Of a DNA stretch of 62,229 nt, positions 52,055 to 61,093 are shown in pieces (positions within the stretch are counted from its first letter, which is position 1; the number at the start of each line of letters is the position of its first letter). The position numbers and the translations under genes were made by a program. Source of the stretch: Candidatus Bathyarchaeota archaeon. GTDB taxonomy: Archaea > Thermoproteota > Bathyarchaeia > TCS64. The notes beneath the pieces are model-generated. The model saw nothing but the letters and a program-made list of their open reading frames with translations, had not been told where the DNA came from and did not search any database. The stretch covers positions 1-62,229 of the forward strand of contig JASLYX010000008.1 of the NCBI GenBank assembly GCA_030739585.1. Reading direction: 5' to 3'.

Positions 52055-52363
52055 CTATATTTTTTGTTCGAAAGAAAGGTACCCTTTTTCTTTATGAGGA
52101 AGGAGAAACATTAAAACATGTTCCCCTGAAATCCTCATGCCAAATTCGTAACCCACAGCATCAGCAATATCTGAAACGGTTCGTTTTCCGTTAATAAAAT
52201 TCAAAAATTCGTGATTCAAGGGACGTGTTGAGTAAAAATTGATATTAGAATCTACTTTCTTCATCAATTTATAAAGTTTCCATCTAAATTCTCTCGTAAG
52301 ACGATTGGGAATGAGCGTATTTCCTAGTAATGTGGGTATTGTATTTTCACAATCTATTTTCAT
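52055..52363 (-). CDS. PqqD/RRE-like small protein paired with the M28-like peptidase (copy 2)
   Basis: 102 residues, the same length as copy 1 (7831-8139). The C-terminal PqqD-like part is shared ('LNHEFLNFINGKRTVSDIAD', then 'EHVLMFLLPHKEKGYLSF'), while the first 25 residues differ. The shared invariant core is 'MKKVD..NFYS.RPL.HEF'. It starts 3 bases after the stop of the second peptidase gene. Conservation of both pairing and length after duplication argues that the two proteins act together. Confidence 0.7.
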   Translation of the reverse strand: MKIDCENTIPTLLGNTLIPNRLTREFRWKLYKLMKKVDSNINFYSTRPLNHEFLNFINGKRTVSDIADAVGYEFGMRISGEHVLMFLLPHKEKGYLSFEQKI

Positions 52364-52366
52364 TTT

Positions 52367-54103
52367 TTACACTTCCTCCAATAATGAACTAAAGCTATCA
52401 ATTTTTTCAATTTCAAATTTATTTTTCTTTAAAAATGATTCCTTTAATGAATTCACTTCATCATAAAAAGAAGAATCATTTACCAAACTCTTAACTGATT
52501 CAAGCGCTCCAAGACTACGTTCAGTCAAGTAAGTTATCTCACCTTTGCGGTACTTTACGATTTTCTCTATGTTTTTAATAGCTTCTTTTCTTTGTTTACC
52601 ATCTTTATTCAGCTCACAAAGTTCATCTAATAAATCATCATATGTCTGCACGGAGGCATTCATTAGTCTTGCTTCACCTTTAGACTCAACCATATGGGCT
52701 ATATATCTAGCTTGATCAGTTCCCGCATTTGCTATTGTCAACGCTACACTTGTGGTAACCTCACCGCACCGTTTGAGCACTGCTGGATCCAATTTATCAG
52801 CTGTGTAAGATTGAGTATGGAAATGTTTGCAAGGCCAAGACATAAACAAAGGTGACGGGACCTTAAGTCTCATTAGTCGAGAGTTATCACTCCAGGGCGT
52901 ATACGGAAGAGTGTTAAATCTTATCAATTTGATATCTCTATCCTCATCCTTAAATTGTGGTAAACCATCCTTTGAGACCTTTTCAATAGTATCGATGCAG
53001 AGATCGTTTATGTAAGATGGGATGGATTCAGCGGATTTGTATAGTATTAGAGAAGTTTGACTTTCACTTTGGTCATTTCCAACACTACAATATACAAAGG
53101 CTGCTAATATATTTTTAAAATCTCCTGAAAATGTCTTAAGATATGCACCAAGCCCAGCACCCTCTGCCCCAAGAATGAATTTGATTGTCCTTTTTGGTCG
53201 AGATATTTTACCTTGCCTTATCAACGACATTATAGTTCGAGCATTCTCAATCCATAGCCCAACTCCACCAGCACAGTTACCCCCAGGTTTTGTACCAGAG
53301 CTATGTGCTACAAACCAAACTTCCTGTTCAGATTTTTCACTGCCATTTATTACGCCTATAAGAGCTTCTCCCTTTCCAGGGAAAAGTTTTGCATCAATGA
53401 ATGCTTTTAATTTAACTGGGCCATTCTTGAGCAGAGATCTAAGATATTCGCCCTGCGAATGAGAAATACTAAAAGCCCAACCAGTTCCCTCTTTGGAACA
53501 ACATCTCAATAGGGAAATGGCATCCGGATGGTTCCTTCTAACTCTATTTCCCTTGTTATCATCTCCGGGTAAATTTCGTTCATACAGAAAATTATCGGTG
53601 ACAAGTCCAATAGCACCATATTTTTCAATGGCTAGTTTAAACATCCTAACCCCACATGGTAGATTACCTTCTCCGCTTGCCAAGACTATTTTTCCTTGAA
53701 CATCTTTTCCTATAAAATCAGACTCTTCAACACCTCTACCAACATCAACTAGCTCTGCCACAACTCCCTCTGGAGGCGTGGGAATGCTCCAATGCCCAAT
53801 ACACGTTGGGGCATCATCATAAGAGGTGAGTTTTTTATCTATAGGTCCAACAATTTCCAAAGAAGCATCGTTTACATCCCATCCAATGAAGCCAAGGTCC
53901 TCAGTACCATTATCATCAGAGGGATATTTTACGACATAAACTTCATCCAGTCCATATTCCTCAAGTCTTTCTCTAGAGTATTTAATTGACTCTCTAAGTC
54001 CTGAAGATCCATGTTGTCTTAAAAATTGCGTAACAAAATTTGCATGTTGCCAAGCCTTATGACCAGAAAGATCCGTTACAACACTTTTTTGTAGCTTATT
54101 CAA
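52367..54103 (-). CDS. M28-like aminopeptidase homologue with PA domain and altered metal site (copy 2)
   Basis: 578 residues, collinear with copy 1 apart from an insert of about a dozen residues in the PA domain ('LPGDDNKGNR'). The diagnostic changes are kept: 'FVAHSSGTKPGGNCAGGVG' (Asp ligand to Cys, HxD Asp to Ser), 'ILGAEGAGLG' (Glu ligand to Gly), 'FVYCSVGNDQ' (Asp to Cys) and the final 'HFHTQ'. No signal peptide, so cytosolic. The TTG at 54103 has a GAGGTG site about eight bases upstream and a TATA-like element near 54130-54143. Codon use is more A+T-rich than in copy 1. Confidence 0.85.
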   Translation of the reverse strand: MNKLQKSVVTDLSGHKAWQHANFVTQFLRQHGSSGLRESIKYSRERLEEYGLDEVYVVKYPSDDNGTEDLGFIGWDVNDASLEIVGPIDKKLTSYDDAPTCIGHWSIPTPPEGVVAELVDVGRGVEESDFIGKDVQGKIVLASGEGNLPCGVRMFKLAIEKYGAIGLVTDNFLYERNLPGDDNKGNRVRRNHPDAISLLRCCSKEGTGWAFSISHSQGEYLRSLLKNGPVKLKAFIDAKLFPGKGEALIGVINGSEKSEQEVWFVAHSSGTKPGGNCAGGVGLWIENARTIMSLIRQGKISRPKRTIKFILGAEGAGLGAYLKTFSGDFKNILAAFVYCSVGNDQSESQTSLILYKSAESIPSYINDLCIDTIEKVSKDGLPQFKDEDRDIKLIRFNTLPYTPWSDNSRLMRLKVPSPLFMSWPCKHFHTQSYTADKLDPAVLKRCGEVTTSVALTIANAGTDQARYIAHMVESKGEARLMNASVQTYDDLLDELCELNKDGKQRKEAIKNIEKIVKYRKGEITYLTERSLGALESVKSLVNDSSFYDEVNSLKESFLKKNKFEIEKIDSFSSLLEEV

Positions 54104-54230
54104 GTAATTTCACCTCTAGAACTAGCTTACAATAATATTAAAGACTTTTTCTGTATACTCACGTGAAAAAATAATGTTTACTAAATTTAAATAAAAAAAG
54201 AAAATAATTGAAGGGGATTATTAGGCGCTA

Positions 54231-56117
54231 TTATGTATTTTGCTTGGTTTGCCAGTAGGTGAAAATTGAAACAACAACAGCGATTAGAGAGAGAATGGTT
54301 GGAATCATAGTTTGAGCAGAATCTCCTGCGGGTCCTACGGGTCCTTGTGGGCCAGCGTCACCTTTCGCTCCTTTCGCTCCTGTAACTCCTGCGGCTCCTG
54401 CGGCTCCTGCGGCTCCTGCAGCTCCTGCAGCTCCAGCTTTACCTTTAGCTCCTGCGGCTCCTGCAGCTCCAGTAGCTCCAGTAGCTCCAGCTATAGGCTC
54501 ATCACTTGCAGGGGGTTCTCCGTGTATCCACCAGATGTTTTCAAAGCTTTTGGCTGACCTAGAAGGCAGTAACGACTCAACATTCTTGAAATCATTCCTA
54601 TAGATCGTAGTTGAGCCACCTGATAGTAGATGTATAAATGGTAGTTCTTCATTACCTATCTTCTGCATTTCGAAGACTATGTCTCTTCGCTTTAGTGGGT
54701 CCATTTCCACCATAACGTCTTCACTCAACTGGTCAATTCTAGCATTGCTGTAATAGCCCATGTTCATTGTACCAGTTGGCTTCGAAGCATGGTGATTGAC
54801 TAACTCTCCAGGAGGCCATCCTCCAATATGGACATATGTCAACGGATAGTCTTTCAAACCCTCAGCTCCATGTGAGAATGTTGCTACGAAGGTAACGTAT
54901 TCATAGACTTCAATTTTGATTTCTATGCCTACATCTTTCCACATTTCCTTGATAAGTTCCATAGCATTAACAGAATACCAGCGGTCCCAAATTGGGAAGG
55001 TAAAACTGAACCTGACACCATCTGCATCTTTTGGATAACCTGCCTCATCTAACAGTTTGTTAGCCAGGTCCGGGTCATATTCATATTTTTTCGCATCAGG
55101 ATTTATCCACCATGATGCGCCCGCTCCAACAGCTGTATGGACACGCTTTGCTTGTCCCCTATGAACTCGCTCGACTATAACATCGGCGTTGGTTGCATGG
55201 GCGAAAGCTTGTCGTACCTTTATATCGGCTGACCAAGGGTGCTTGTCAATAGCTTCTTGTCGGTGGTTAAAGGTTAAACGAGTAGAACCACTCGAGAGCG
55301 ATTTATAGGATCCTACATAGTCTTTTTCTAGCATACGAGGAAGTTCTTCCATCGGAGGTGAAGTATAGTCTACCTCACCCGCTTCGAATGCTATTAAGCC
55401 GGCATTTGTGTCATACATTACCCTCATGACTACCTTGTCCAGGTATGGCAATCCACCCTTGAAGTAATTAGGATTTTTTTGGAGTAAAACGTGGGTCTCT
55501 GGTACAAATTCCGCCACGGTAAATGCACCAGTTCCTACGGGTACGGTATTTGCTGGATTTGTTTCTATATCAGTTCCTTCCCAAATATGTTTGGGCATGA
55601 TAAAGGTATCAGACTGAGTGAAAGCATAAAGGATGGGCTGGCAAGGTTTGGAGTATTTGAATGTCACGGTATAAGGATCAGGCGTTTCTATAGATAGTAG
55701 GTTTACTAACCTTGGCTTAACGTAGGTTACAATATCCTCACTTGCCAACATTTCATAATGAAATTTGACGTCGGCTGAGGTAAATGGTTCTCCATCATGC
55801 CAAGTAACGTTTTCATGTAAATAGAAGGTGTGGGTCTTTCCATCTGCTGAGAAATCCCACTTGTAAGCAAGATCAGGTATCAAGTTCCGGTCCTTGTCTT
55901 GGGTAACCAAACGGTTGAAAACATTGACGTGAACTTGACAGGAAGTGCTCCAGTAGTTTAAGTAGCCGTTCATACTGATAGGATTACCCTGATGCCTCAT
56001 CTTGAAAGTCCCCCCATATAGTGGCTCTTCTTCTGCGTATGCAACCACTGAGATTATGCTAAGGACGAAAACCAAGGAAAGGAATAAGGATAATTTAATT
56101 AGTTTTGATTTTTTCAT
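54231..56117 (-). CDS. Peptide ABC transporter substrate-binding protein with collagen-like stalk (copy 2)
   Basis: 628 residues: signal peptide (about 1-28), family 5 binding domain (about 35-535: 'YGGTFKMRHQGNPISMNGYL', 'WHDGEPFTSADVKFHYEM', 'PVGTGAFTVAEFVPE'), then 19 uninterrupted Gly-X-Y triplets (about 544-600) and a C-terminal membrane helix 'TMIPTILSLIAVVVSIFTYW' with a short cytosolic end. The lipid-anchor Cys of bacterial homologues is absent; the C-terminal helix does that job. Its own TATA box lies at 56143-56152. Downstream follow the peptidase and PqqD-like genes. Confidence 0.93.
   Translation of the reverse strand: MKKSKLIKLSLFLSLVFVLSIISVVAYAEEEPLYGGTFKMRHQGNPISMNGYLNYWSTSCQVHVNVFNRLVTQDKDRNLIPDLAYKWDFSADGKTHTFYLHENVTWHDGEPFTSADVKFHYEMLASEDIVTYVKPRLVNLLSIETPDPYTVTFKYSKPCQPILYAFTQSDTFIMPKHIWEGTDIETNPANTVPVGTGAFTVAEFVPETHVLLQKNPNYFKGGLPYLDKVVMRVMYDTNAGLIAFEAGEVDYTSPPMEELPRMLEKDYVGSYKSLSSGSTRLTFNHRQEAIDKHPWSADIKVRQAFAHATNADVIVERVHRGQAKRVHTAVGAGASWWINPDAKKYEYDPDLANKLLDEAGYPKDADGVRFSFTFPIWDRWYSVNAMELIKEMWKDVGIEIKIEVYEYVTFVATFSHGAEGLKDYPLTYVHIGGWPPGELVNHHASKPTGTMNMGYYSNARIDQLSEDVMVEMDPLKRRDIVFEMQKIGNEELPFIHLLSGGSTTIYRNDFKNVESLLPSRSAKSFENIWWIHGEPPASDEPIAGATGATGAAGAAGAKGKAGAAGAAGAAGAAGAAGVTGAKGAKGDAGPQGPVGPAGDSAQTMIPTILSLIAVVVSIFTYWQTKQNT
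54318..54488 (-). repeat. Collagen-like Gly-X-Y repeat (19 triplets)
   Basis: GAA is the commonest triplet, with GAT, GAK, GKA, GVT, GDA, GPQ, GPV, GPA and GDS. The last part (GPQGPVGPAGDS) is closest to true collagen. The DNA is a run of near-identical 9-base words, prone to slippage. Confidence 0.92.
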
Positions 56118-56475
56118 TTCCAGCTAAAAAGGGTGTATAAGGATATATATAACAGTATTAGTCCTCATAAAATATATTCTATTATTGATAATAAAACCTA
56201 TATATTTAAGATATACTTGTCAAAAGAGGAAATAGTAGAATATTTGAAACTACCTTATAAAGATAAGGATTCCGTTAACCTCACCTCTAGGTGTTGGATT
56301 TTTTCTTGATTTGACAATTGTTATTAATACTCGAATGTGATCTGTAAAATAATCTCTTTATTATTGGACGGTCTTGGAATTATCCCATGACAAAAGACTC
56401 AGCTTATTCACTTGCGGGTTAGTTCTAAGTCAAGTTCACTAGGTTAATTAAACAAAATAATCATAAATTTTTCAT
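56118..56475. other. A+T-rich region between oppF and the binding-protein gene, module 2
   Basis: 358 bases, with a minus-strand TATA box at 56143-56152 (ATATATATAA read on plus) about 26-35 bases before the ATG at 56117. No ORF. The gap is five times longer than in module 1. Confidence 0.5.
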
Positions 56476-57447
56476 TTAGATTTCATCCCATCTATGACAA
56501 GAAACCCAATGTCCAGGTCGGATTTCCATAAAATTGGGATTAATGTTTATACATTTTTCTTCAGTATAAGGACATCTTGTATGGAATAAGCATCCTGAAG
56601 GTGGATTTATAGCGCTGGGCATCTCACCTTTTAATTTTATTCGTTTCTTTTCTATACTGGGATGGATAGGGGGTACAGCAGATAACAAAGATTTTGTGTA
56701 TGGGTGTAAAGGTTTTTTATAAAACTCTTTAACCCGTGCTAACTCCATCCCCCTTCCAAGATACATAATACAGACCCAGTCGCTCATATATTTGACAACA
56801 GAGAGGTCATGTGCAATCAACAGGTAGGTTAAATTATAGCGCTCTTTCAGATCTTTTAAAAGGTTTAATATTTGAGCCCTAATTGAGATATCTAAAGATG
56901 ATACTGGTTCATCAGCTACAATAAACTTAGGACTGAGAGCCAAAGCTCTGGCTACGCCTATCCTTTGCTTTTGTCCTCCGCTAAACTCATGGGGAAACCT
57001 GTCCAAGATCTTTTCTGCAGGTTTAAGACCAACAGTCTCTAAAAGTTGAATGACCCTTTGACGTTTTTCCTTTCCAGAAGAGATCTTGAGTTGTTCTAGA
57101 GGTAATCCTACTGTCGACTCTACAGTCATCCGAGGATTAAGGGATGCATATGGATCTTGAAAGATCATCTGTATATCTCGCCTTGTCTCTCTCAGTTCTT
57201 TTCTATTTTGAGTGAGCATATTTTTTCCATCAAATTCAATCTCACCAGCTGTTGGTTCTATCAATCGCATTATCATTGAAGCAACAGTGCTTTTCCCGCT
57301 GCCAGTCTCACCAACCAAGCTGAAGGTTTCGCCAGCACGAATTTGAAAGGAGATATCTTCTACAGCGTGAACTACATCACTCGAGGATGAAAGAAAGCTT
57401 TTTCGAACTGGATAATACTTTTGTAATCCACGCACATCTAGAATCAC
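56476..57447 (-). CDS. oppF: Oligopeptide/dipeptide ABC transporter ATP-binding protein OppF/DppF (copy 2)
   Basis: 323 residues: Walker A GETGSGKST (46-54), signature FSGGQKQRIG, Walker B FIVADEP, and the C-terminal four cysteines (C286, C292, C299, C317). GTG start at 57447 with an AGGTG site upstream; the in-frame sequence before it has a stop. 26 bases after oppD. Confidence 0.95.
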   Translation of the reverse strand: MILDVRGLQKYYPVRKSFLSSSSDVVHAVEDISFQIRAGETFSLVGETGSGKSTVASMIMRLIEPTAGEIEFDGKNMLTQNRKELRETRRDIQMIFQDPYASLNPRMTVESTVGLPLEQLKISSGKEKRQRVIQLLETVGLKPAEKILDRFPHEFSGGQKQRIGVARALALSPKFIVADEPVSSLDISIRAQILNLLKDLKERYNLTYLLIAHDLSVVKYMSDWVCIMYLGRGMELARVKEFYKKPLHPYTKSLLSAVPPIHPSIEKKRIKLKGEMPSAINPPSGCLFHTRCPYTEEKCININPNFMEIRPGHWVSCHRWDEI

Positions 57448-57473
57448 TTTTTTTATTCCGGTTCACCTACATA

Positions 57474-58448
57474 CTAAAACTTATTTATTTGGAAACAGGC
57501 CACCAGGTGGTCTTTTTCATACTCTATGAGGGAGGGGACCTCCTCTCGACAACGGGATATGGCATGGGAACACCTTGGATTAAAACGGCATCCAGAAGGT
57601 GGATTGATCATATCAGGAATATCTCCGGGTATTGAGATGAGCTTTTCTTGATCCTCTTCAATTCTCGGTAGGGAATCGAGGAGTCCGATTGTATAAGGGT
57701 TCTTAGGAGAATCAAAAATAGTCGTAATTTCGCCATATTCCATGATTCTGCCTGCATACATTATCGCAACTCTGTCTGCCAAGCGTGCAACTACTCCCAA
57801 ATCATGGGAGATCAAAAGCATGGATAAATTTAGCTTTAATTTCAGATCTTTTAGGAGATCAAGAATATTTGCTTGAACAATAACATCTAGTGCAGTTGTA
57901 GGCTCGTCAGCAATTATAAGCTCGGGATTACAGGATAAAGCCATTGCTAATAGTACGCGTTGTCGCATACCTCCACTAAGCATGTGAGGATAATCCCTAG
58001 CCTTTTGAGGGGCATCCGGAATCTGCACTAATTCCATTATTTCTATTGCCTTTTCAAAAGCCTCCGATTTTCTAAGTTTTTGATGTATAATAATGGCTTC
58101 AGCTATCTGATCCCCAATTCTATGAACAGGGTTCAAATATGTCATCGGATCTTGGAAACTCATGGCTATTCTTTTGCCTCGAATCTTCCACATTTCACTT
58201 TCTTTAGTTTGAAGGAGATCAAAGTCGTCTAAGAGGACTTGTCCATCAACAATTTTTCCTGGTGGACTAGGAATTAAATTCATGATGGAAAGAGCGGTCA
58301 CACTCTTCCCAGAGCCAGACTCACCAATTAAGCCTAAAACTTCTCCTTTATGTATTTTAAAAGATACACCATCAACGGCCTTCACTAGACCTAAAGAAGT
58401 AAAAAAATAAGTTTTGAGGTCACGAACTCTTAGAAGAATTTCGCTCAT
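57474..58448 (-). CDS. oppD: Oligopeptide/dipeptide ABC transporter ATP-binding protein OppD/DppD (copy 2)
   Basis: 324 residues: Walker [10 protein letters not shown] (42-50), signature LSGGMRQR, Walker [13 protein letters not shown], and the C-terminal 'PSGCRFNPRCSHAISRC' cysteine motif. Three bases after oppC. The first half is nearly collinear with copy 1. Confidence 0.95.
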   Translation of the reverse strand: MSEILLRVRDLKTYFFTSLGLVKAVDGVSFKIHKGEVLGLIGESGSGKSVTALSIMNLIPSPPGKIVDGQVLLDDFDLLQTKESEMWKIRGKRIAMSFQDPMTYLNPVHRIGDQIAEAIIIHQKLRKSEAFEKAIEIMELVQIPDAPQKARDYPHMLSGGMRQRVLLAMALSCNPELIIADEPTTALDVIVQANILDLLKDLKLKLNLSMLLISHDLGVVARLADRVAIMYAGRIMEYGEITTIFDSPKNPYTIGLLDSLPRIEEDQEKLISIPGDIPDMINPPSGCRFNPRCSHAISRCREEVPSLIEYEKDHLVACFQINKF

Positions 58449-58451
58449 GAA

Positions 58452-59339
58452 TTATCGCTCCTTTAGATGAGGATTTAGCGCGTCGTTAAGTCCATCTCCG
58501 ATCAAATTAAAACCAATGGCTATGAGAGTTATCGTTAAGCCTGGGAAGAAAGATAGCCACCAAGCTGATCTAAATGCCCGCATGGCTTCATTAAGAAGCC
58601 ACCCCCAACTAACTGCATTAGGGTCCCCTAAACCCAAGAAACTGAGAGAGGCTTCAGTCATGATAGCCGCAGAGACTCTCATTGAAGCGTTGACTATTAC
58701 AGGGAAGAACGCATTGGGTAATATCTGTTTAAAAACAATGTGAAAATTTGTAGCACCGGCAGCTCTCGCTGCCTTTACATAATCCATATCCTTGATAGAG
58801 AGGAACTCAGCCCTAACAAGTCGTGCTATCCCAGGCCAATTGATGAGACCTATAATCCACATGACATGCCAGATGCTGTTGCCAAATACAGCGGCTCCAA
58901 TAAGAATTAAAAAGAATCCTGGAATCATGAGGACAGTATCAACAACACCCATAATTATCATGTCAACTCGTCCTCCATAATATCCAGAGATAGATCCGAG
59001 TACCACGCCAATTGAAGTACATATACTTGTTGATAACAATCCTATGAACAGAGATGTCCTAGCCCCATGCATTAATCGACTCAATTGATCTCTTCCGAAA
59101 CCATCTGTACCGAGTGGATGTTCACGGCTAGGTGGTTTAAAAGGGGCCTCTGGGTCCATAAAATTCATTTCAAAAGGGTCATGTGGCGAAAGATAGGGGG
59201 CAAAGACCGCTATAAAAAAGAAAAAGGTAAAAATAAATAACCCCAGCAACGCTGCCTTATTCTTTTTAAATCTGTTCCAGAACTTTAGGAATCCATCCTT
59301 TGACTGTATTAACCCTCGGAATAAGGAACTCTCATTCAT
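58452..59339 (-). CDS. oppC: Peptide ABC transporter permease OppC/DppC (copy 2)
   Basis: 295 residues with 'NRFKKNKAALLGLFIFTFFF', 'LGTDGFGRDQLSRLMHGART' and the EAA loop 'AAGATNFHIVFKQILPNAFF'. It shares one base with the oppB stop codon, so oppB and oppC are translationally coupled. Confidence 0.95.
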   Translation of the reverse strand: MNESSLFRGLIQSKDGFLKFWNRFKKNKAALLGLFIFTFFFFIAVFAPYLSPHDPFEMNFMDPEAPFKPPSREHPLGTDGFGRDQLSRLMHGARTSLFIGLLSTSICTSIGVVLGSISGYYGGRVDMIIMGVVDTVLMIPGFFLILIGAAVFGNSIWHVMWIIGLINWPGIARLVRAEFLSIKDMDYVKAARAAGATNFHIVFKQILPNAFFPVIVNASMRVSAAIMTEASLSFLGLGDPNAVSWGWLLNEAMRAFRSAWWLSFFPGLTITLIAIGFNLIGDGLNDALNPHLKER

Positions 59340-60301
59340 TAGTACATAACCCTTGGATCTACGTATGCGTAGAGCACATCTGCCACTAGATTAAAGAAAA
59401 TCGTTATAATTGATAAAAGGAAAAAGTTAGCCATTAATACGTTAAAGTCTCTACGGATAACGGAATCAAAGACAAGTTTTCCTAATCCCGGCCAAGAAAA
59501 AACGGATTCCACAAGAAGAGCTCCGGTAAATAAGGTTCGTAATCTAAGAGCAACTACAGTTATGATGGGAAGCAGTGCATTTCTAAATGTATGATTATAA
59601 AGAACGGTTTTTTCATTGCAACCCTTAGCTCTTGCGGTAGTGATATAGTCTAATCGGTTTATTTCTAACATACTTGCTCGGGTATACCTCGTATATAATG
59701 CAATTCTCCCCAAGCTTAGACAAGCTACAGGAAGAATTAGATGCCAAAGTATGCTAAGCAACTTAGCATCACCGGTAACGCCTATCGTAACTATTCCACC
59801 TATTGGAAAAATTGGAATGTAAAGCCCAAATATGAGTAATAACATCATTCCTAGCCAGAAATTAGGTATATTATAAAATAACAAAGTACCTATAGTTATA
59901 CTATTATCAGTTAGAGAATAGACCTTCTTTGATGCCATGACCCCTAGCATTATCCCTATGGTTTCTATTATCAAAGATGTAGAGGTTAAAATAAGGGTAT
60001 TTCTGAGTCGTGAAAGCAACATATTGAATACCGGTTGATGGTAATAAAAGGAGTACCCAAAATCTCCCTTTAATAACTTCTGAAAATAAATAACCATTTG
60101 CACATGAACAGGTTTGTCGAAACCATATTTTGCTTTGAGCATTTCAACATACCCCTTCGGAACTCCCACTCCCTCCACCCCAGAAACTAAAAAGTCTACA
60201 GGATCACCTGGAGCAGCCTTCATTATCAAGAAATTTACAATCATAATTATGATTATTAGAGGAATAGCTTGCAAAATTCGCTTTAAAATATATTTTCCAA
60301 T
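59339..60301 (-). CDS. oppB: Peptide ABC transporter permease OppB/DppB (copy 2), start codon uncertain
   Basis: About 320 residues if started like copy 1. Landmarks are 'APGDPVDFLVSGVEGV', 'FGYSFYYHQPVFNMLLSRLR' and the EAA loop 'AKGCNEKTVLYNHTFRNALL'. Aligned with copy 1 (MKKIVATRLLQAIPL), the frame here reads IGKYILKRILQAIPL with ATT (60301) at the start position. A GAAGGA Shine-Dalgarno (60311-60316) sits nine bases before it. The first usual start is TTG at 60274, which would cut into the first membrane helix and lacks a ribosome site. Either ATT/ATA initiation or a recent start-codon loss is possible. Confidence 0.88.
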   Translation of the reverse strand: MGKYILKRILQAIPLIIIIMIVNFLIMKAAPGDPVDFLVSGVEGVGVPKGYVEMLKAKYGFDKPVHVQMVIYFQKLLKGDFGYSFYYHQPVFNMLLSRLRNTLILTSTSLIIETIGIMLGVMASKKVYSLTDNSITIGTLLFYNIPNFWLGMMLLLIFGLYIPIFPIGGIVTIGVTGDAKLLSILWHLILPVACLSLGRIALYTRYTRASMLEINRLDYITTARAKGCNEKTVLYNHTFRNALLPIITVVALRLRTLFTGALLVESVFSWPGLGKLVFDSVIRRDFNVLMANFFLLSIITIFFNLVADVLYAYVDPRVMY

Positions 60302-60310
60302 AGCTATAAA

Positions 60311-60316
60311 AATTCC
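60311..60316 (-). promoter_or_regulatory. Shine-Dalgarno that points to a non-standard oppB start
   Basis: GAAGGA on the minus strand, nine bases before ATT 60301 and three before ATA 60307, but 36 before the TTG at 60274. Confidence 0.5.
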
Positions 60317-61093
60317 TTCTTTATTCGCTATAGGTACACTGCATTTCCAGCATATTAATTTTATGAGAGAAGCTACATAATAGTTAAAAGTATAAAAAAC
60401 TAAATGAAGGGATTGAGTATTTTATATGTTTTGCTGTTTACAATACTAAAAGCATATTTCAATCTAAACAACAAAATCTACTGTCAGCTAGTTATCGCAT
60501 ATTTTTATGTTGGTTTCACACTAAAGTAGGATCTCATTAAACTTCTTCAGAAAATTGTAGATGAATCTCTGGAGTATGAGACGCGCTATTCTAGGATATG
60601 TGCCAATGTATCTATCTCAATCATCACAAGAGGGTATACACAAAAGAAGCTTCCACGGAGGTCCTTGCTAGGGATATATCATCAAAGTAACGCTAAAGTG
60701 CCCTATATATCTGAACTCCATTATCTCTTTGCGGAAGACTGAGCATTTTACAACATTCCTCAGAGATGCTTGCCCTTCAGCAGATGATTTAGCGTTACTA
60801 AGGATCTGTTTTGTCCATCCCTTGATATTTCCCCTATGGTCCAATAGCAGGGTTAAAACTAGCCTGACTAGGAGGGTATCAGATCAACCATGGTGAAGAA
60901 GGGTTTCTATAAAGAAAGCCTACTGCATAATTATCCTTGAAGCAAAGTTCCTCACGGCTAAAATTGCCGTAGTTTTCGAAAAAAATAAAGAAGCAGGAGC
61001 AGGTCACCGCAGGATATAGATAAAGTACACCATTCTAAAACAAGGTTTGATATCAGATTGTGCTTCGGCATACCCAAAAAGTAGGCAAGTCTA
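60317..61093. other. Region between APS kinase and oppB with a decayed ridA
   Basis: About 780 bases. It contains the ridA-like pseudogene (60625-60915). The first 200 bases are A+T-rich and must hold the promoter of the second opp operon. The frame of oppB stays open upstream of 60301 without any ATG. Nothing recognisable was seen at 60920-61090. Confidence 0.45.
60625..60915 (-). pseudogene. Decayed RidA/YjgF-family gene
   Basis: Minus-strand fragments in three frames follow RidA order: 'SQASFNPAIG' (cf. SGQTGFNPDTRTIG), 'TIGEISRDGQNRSLV', then 'NAKSSAEGQASLRNVVKCSV' (cf. LEEAGSSMNDVVKCSV) and 'YFDDISLARTSVEASFV' with the catalytic Arg (cf. FFGDVPPARTTVGAPLV). Frameshifts and stops break it, so no product is expected. 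Its position upstream of oppB mirrors ridA upstream of the opp genes in module 1. Confidence 0.75.

Noticed and set aside
54318-54488. Short tandem words that could look like a CRISPR or microsatellite array
   Set aside because: There are no spacers; the repetition follows the codons of a Gly-X-Y protein repeat in an intact gene.
60317-60420. N-terminal zinc-knuckle-like extension of oppB ('CWKC' in the open frame upstream)
   Set aside because: No start codon precedes it, the paralogue lacks it, and the ribosome site lies downstream of it.
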